Source of the DNA: JOPF136 sp963773835
GTDB lineage: Bacteria > Acidobacteriota > Terriglobia > Acidiferrales > UBA7541
DNA: 64,000 nt
Direction of reading: 5' to 3'
NCBI GenBank assembly: GCA_963773835.1
Contig: CAVZCQ010000001.1
Span: 1,240,001-1,304,000 of the forward strand
The notes beneath the pieces are model-generated. The model worked only from the letters and a program-made list of their open reading frames with translations. It had not been told where the DNA came from and did not search any database. Position 1 is the stretch's first letter. Each line of letters opens with the position of its first letter. This document shows positions 60,932-64,000 of this stretch, in pieces. The translations under genes and the position numbers were made by a program.

Positions 60932-63007
60932 CTAGCCAGCGTTCGTCGTTCTCTTTATCCCCAAGCGCCGCATTTTGTATATGAGCGTCGTTCGCGGAAT
61001 TCCCAGCCGCGCCGCCGCCCCTTCCGTCCCGCCCAGCGTCCAATCCGTCGCCCGCAACGCTTCCAGGATGTGCCCGCGCTCGGCCTGCTCCAGCGTCGCC
61101 GGCTGTCCCGCCTTCGGCCGCGCCGCACTCGTCGTTTCCAACTCCGCCAGCAGCGGCGTTAGTTCCGGCCCTCGCGACAGAATCACCGCTCGCTCGATGA
61201 AGTTCTGCAGCTCGCGGATATTCCCCGGCCACTCATAGCGCACCAGCGCCTCCATCACCTCCGGCGGAACCGTCGTGATGCGTCTGCTCAGGCTCTGCGC
61301 GTATTTCCCCGTGAAATGCCTCACCAGGATCGGAATGTCCTGTTTCCTCTCCCGCAGCGGCGGGATGCGGATGGGAAACACATTCAGCCGGTAGAACAGG
61401 TCGGCCCGGAATTCCCGCTCTTCCACCATCCGTCCGAGGTCTCGGTTCGTGGCCGCGATCAGCCGCACGTCCACGTGGATCGACCGTGTCCCGCCCAGCC
61501 GCTCGAACTCTTGCTCTTGCAGCACCCGCAGCAGTTTCGGCTGCAGCTCGAACGGGATGTCGCCCACTTCGTCCAGGAACAGCGTTCCCTGATGCGCCAG
61601 CTCGAACCGCCCCGGTTTCTGCCCCACGGCCCCGGTAAACGCTCCCTTCTCGTGTCCGAACAGCTCGCTTTCCAGCAGCCCGGAGGGAATCGCCGCGCAA
61701 TTCATCTTCGCAAAGATGTGCTCCCGCCTCCCGCTCAACTGATGGATCGCGCGCGCCACCAGCTCTTTTCCCGTCCCCGTTTCCCCCAGCACCAGCACCG
61801 TCGAATTCGTCGGCGCCACCGTCTCCGCCTGCATCAGCGCCTGCCGCAGCCCTGGGCTCTCCCCCAGAATCTCCTCGAACTCGTGTTCCGTGCGAATTTC
61901 ATTCCGGAGGTACGACCGCTCCTCCGCCAGCCGCGTCCGCAGCTCGCTGATTTCCCGGTACCGCAGCGCGTTCTCCAGCGCGATCGCCACCTGGTTGCCC
62001 ACCTGTCCCAGAAACTCCGCGTCCGCCTCGCTGAACGCCCCCGGCCGCCGGTCCAGCAGGTGCAGCACACCCAGTTTCCGCTCTTCCCGCATCAGCGGCA
62101 CAAAACAGCCGGATTGGAATCCCTCCTGCGCGTTGATCCGCGCGGCCTCCCGGTGAATGGCTGCTGGCGGTGCCGCAAAAATCACCGGACGCCCCGAACG
62201 CAGCGCGCTCCCCGGGCTCGAACCCTCCACCGGCAGCACCATTTCCTCCTGCAAGTATCCCCGCCCGTCCGGGAAATCCAGTCCGTGAATCCGCAGCGTC
62301 TCGCCGGATTCGTCCGGCAGCGAAAGGCATGCCGCGTGGCATTGCATCGCCGCGCGCACGCTCGCCGGGATGGCCCGGAATAGTTCCGCCAGCGACAGGT
62401 TCGACACCACCGCATTGTTCACATCCAGAAGCAGCTTCAGCCGGTCCCGCTCCCGCGTCACCTGTTGTTCTAAACCCCGCGCTTCCTGATAATTCAGCGC
62501 GTTCTCCACTGCCACCGCCACCTGGTCCGCCACTTTCTGCAGGAACTTCAGATCGTCTGCCGAATACGCCCCCGGCTCCCGGCTCCCCAGGTTGAACGCG
62601 CCCAGCCGCCTCCGCGGCGTCGTCAGCGGCAGCCCGCACGACGAGCGCACATCGTATCGCCGCATCCGCTGGATTCGCGGGTCCTCGGGCGAGGCCTTCT
62701 CCACGTCTTCCACGACAAATCTCTCCTGATTTCGCCAGATCCACGCCGAGGCCGATTCCTCCATCGGCACTTCCATTCCGGGCTGAAACGCCAGGCCCTC
62801 GCCCTCCAGCGTGTGCAGCCGCATCACGTCACGCTTCTCGTCGTGCAGCATCAACGTCAGGTACTGAAACCGGATCAGAGGATGCAGCAGCGGCGCGAGA
62901 TTGCTCAGCAGTTCGTCCAGTGTCCGGTGAGATGCGATTACCTGCGCGATTTCCAACAGCGCCGAGTAACGGTCCGGAGACGATGGTGCCATTCTCGCTG
63001 TGGACAT
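60932..63007 (-). CDS. FhlA-like sigma-54 activator with two GAF domains
   Basis: 691 residues, the length and order of the formate-hydrogenlyase activator FhlA: GAF 1 (about 30-170), GAF 2 (about 210-345), AAA+ (about 375-600) with Walker A GETGTGKE, GAFTGA and Walker B FLDEV, and a C-terminal Fis helix-turn-helix (GGTEGAAARLGIPRTTLIYKMRR). ATG 63007 follows AGGAGGG by seven bases; a longer form from 63058 is unlikely. It probably drives a sigma-54 promoter in response to a small ligand. Its closeness to formate dehydrogenase suggests formate, but similar GAF activators with other ligands are common. Confidence 0.85.
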   Translation of the reverse strand: MSTARMAPSSPDRYSALLEIAQVIASHRTLDELLSNLAPLLHPLIRFQYLTLMLHDEKRDVMRLHTLEGEGLAFQPGMEVPMEESASAWIWRNQERFVVEDVEKASPEDPRIQRMRRYDVRSSCGLPLTTPRRRLGAFNLGSREPGAYSADDLKFLQKVADQVAVAVENALNYQEARGLEQQVTRERDRLKLLLDVNNAVVSNLSLAELFRAIPASVRAAMQCHAACLSLPDESGETLRIHGLDFPDGRGYLQEEMVLPVEGSSPGSALRSGRPVIFAAPPAAIHREAARINAQEGFQSGCFVPLMREERKLGVLHLLDRRPGAFSEADAEFLGQVGNQVAIALENALRYREISELRTRLAEERSYLRNEIRTEHEFEEILGESPGLRQALMQAETVAPTNSTVLVLGETGTGKELVARAIHQLSGRREHIFAKMNCAAIPSGLLESELFGHEKGAFTGAVGQKPGRFELAHQGTLFLDEVGDIPFELQPKLLRVLQEQEFERLGGTRSIHVDVRLIAATNRDLGRMVEEREFRADLFYRLNVFPIRIPPLRERKQDIPILVRHFTGKYAQSLSRRITTVPPEVMEALVRYEWPGNIRELQNFIERAVILSRGPELTPLLAELETTSAARPKAGQPATLEQAERGHILEALRATDWTLGGTEGAAARLGIPRTTLIYKMRRLGIKRTTNAG

Positions 63008-63301
63008 CTCACTCCCTCCTTTCCGCCCTTCGTCCGGTTTCCGGGCCTCGCCCGCCACCGAACGCTGTCGAACTCCTGTCGAAGACTCGACAGCAGGCCG
63101 CAGTATCTCCTATTCGCACCGCCCTCTGCAACCCCGCTCCCCCCTCTAACCTCCACATTCTTTTTCGCTTATTGCAACGTCGCGGCCACCCGCCAGGATG
63201 GCGTCCGAATTGCCATGCAGTCGAGTGCACGGACCACGAATCCAAACGCCAACCATGGACTCGCGGTCCTCTGATCGCAACAGCGAGGGGGTAAATTCCC
63301 A

Positions 63302-64000
63302 ATGGAACGGCGAAAGCTAGGGAACAGCGATCTCGAAATCACCAGGCTGGGTGTAGGTGCCTGGGCCATCGGCGGTGGCGGCTGGAATTTCGGCTGGGGC
63401 GCGCAGGACGACGCCCAGTCCATTCGCGCCATTCAGGCCGCCCTCGACGCCGGCATCAATTGGGTGGACACCGCTGCCGTATACGGCCTCGGTCATTCCG
63501 AAGAAGTTGTGGCCCGCGCGCTCGTAGGACGCAGTCCCCGCCCCTACGTGTTCACCAAGTGCTCCATGGTCTGGGGCGCCGACCGCGTCATCGGCCATTC
63601 CCTTAAAGCCGCCTCCCTCGCCCGCGAATGCGAAGCCAGTCTCCGCCGCCTCAAAGTGGACACGATTGACCTCTACCAAATCCACTGGCCCGACCCCGAT
63701 CCCGATATCGAAGAAGGCTGGATGGAGCTGGCTCGCCTCAAAGAGCAGGGAAAAGTCCGCTGGATCGGCGTCTCCAATTTTGACGTCGAGCAGATGAAGC
63801 GCGCCGCGGCCATCGCTCCCATTACCTCCCTCCAGCCGCCCTACTCCCTGCTGCACCGCGACATTGAAGCCTCCGTTCTGCCCTATGCCGCGCGACAGGG
63901 CATCGGCGTCATCGTCTATTCGCCCATGGCTTCCGGCCTGCTCAGCGGCAAAATGACTCGCGAGCGCATCGCCGCCATGCCGCCCGACGACTGGCGCAGC
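63302..64000 (+). CDS. Aldo/keto reductase (3' truncated by window)
   Basis: The first 233 residues of an NADPH-dependent aldo/keto reductase, open to the window end. The barrel starts RKLGNSDLEITRLGVGAWAIG and has the catalytic Asp and Tyr in WVDTAAVYG, Lys in VFTKCS and His in YQIHWPDPD; WIGVSNFDVEQM and PYSLLHRDIEASVLPY follow as in the family. ATG 63302 has GAGGGGG 11 bases upstream. It is divergent from the FhlA-like gene; the 294-base spacer shows no other gene. Substrate unknown. Confidence 0.9.
   Translation, partial: MERRKLGNSDLEITRLGVGAWAIGGGGWNFGWGAQDDAQSIRAIQAALDAGINWVDTAAVYGLGHSEEVVARALVGRSPRPYVFTKCSMVWGADRVIGHSLKAASLARECEASLRRLKVDTIDLYQIHWPDPDPDIEEGWMELARLKEQGKVRWIGVSNFDVEQMKRAAAIAPITSLQPPYSLLHRDIEASVLPYAARQGIGVIVYSPMASGLLSGKMTRERIAAMPPDDWRS

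Noticed and set aside
63506..63538. GTAGGACGC...GCCCCTACG as a REP palindrome
   Set aside because: It lies within the conserved coding sequence of the aldo/keto reductase with normal spacing of family motifs; the pairing is weak and probably chance.

Overview
The window is a high-GC chromosomal segment, most likely from an Acidobacteriota bacterium (soil or sediment lineage). That placement is an inference. It rests on a TonB-dependent receptor with an N-terminal carboxypeptidase-regulatory-like domain, very large secreted proteins built from choice-of-anchor-D (ASH), IPT/TIG and putative-Ig (He_PIG) modules, a PQQ-like propeller protein and several NtrC-type regulators. No rRNA, tRNA, integrase, IS transposase or CRISPR array was seen. 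The first gene (glycosyltransferase) and the last (aldo/keto reductase) are cut by the window edges.

Region 1 (1-11.9 kb, plus strand) is a glycan assembly and sulfation locus: a GT2 glycosyltransferase fragment, a PAPS-type sulfotransferase, a small membrane-anchored DUF4038 (GH140/apiosidase-like) protein, two multi-spanning GT39-like glycosyltransferases, an FAD-dependent amine-oxidase-fold protein overlapping a second GT2 enzyme, a TauE/SafE-type anion transporter, and a bifunctional ATP sulfurylase/APS kinase. The last would make the PAPS that the sulfotransferase consumes. A nested palindromic REP/BIME-like element lies between the transporter and the PAPS synthetase.

Region 2 (12.3-36.5 kb, plus strand) is the most unusual part: four giant secreted proteins (about 1626, 1133, 2441 and 2143 residues) in a row, built by domain shuffling and tandem duplication. 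Three end in an IPT/TIG - ASH - DUF4038 - PF12904-like cassette, homologous to the small protein of region 1, with a shared LPAPGS tail. The fourth keeps the N-terminal scaffold but carries a PQQ-like beta-propeller instead. A roughly 200-residue N-terminal module that I cannot name recurs five times, plus one divergent copy. Near-identical 249/252-bp repeats and a 132-bp perfect repeat point to continuing recombination.

Region 3 (36.6-49.2 kb): an S9 prolyl-oligopeptidase-like peptidase, a secreted protein with an internal duplication (minus strand), a Wzz/GumC-like polysaccharide co-polymerase with a CpsD-like BY-kinase ATPase, and the dTDP-L-rhamnose genes rmlA-rmlB-rmlC, a TonB-dependent receptor, then rmlD. 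With region 1 this suggests production and export of a rhamnose-containing, possibly sulfated polysaccharide.

Region 4 (49.4-53.3 kb): a NarL-type response regulator, a PilZ protein, a receiver-less sigma-54 activator and a secreted CAP-domain protein.

Region 5 (53.3-64 kb): a respiratory formate dehydrogenase operon (fdhA-fdhB-fdhI-fdhE, minus strand). Its catalytic subunit is read through an in-frame UGA that is almost certainly selenocysteine, followed by a SECIS-like hairpin. A zinc alcohol dehydrogenase is divergent from it across a CRP-type palindrome. A cupin protein, an FhlA-like double-GAF sigma-54 activator and an aldo/keto reductase follow.
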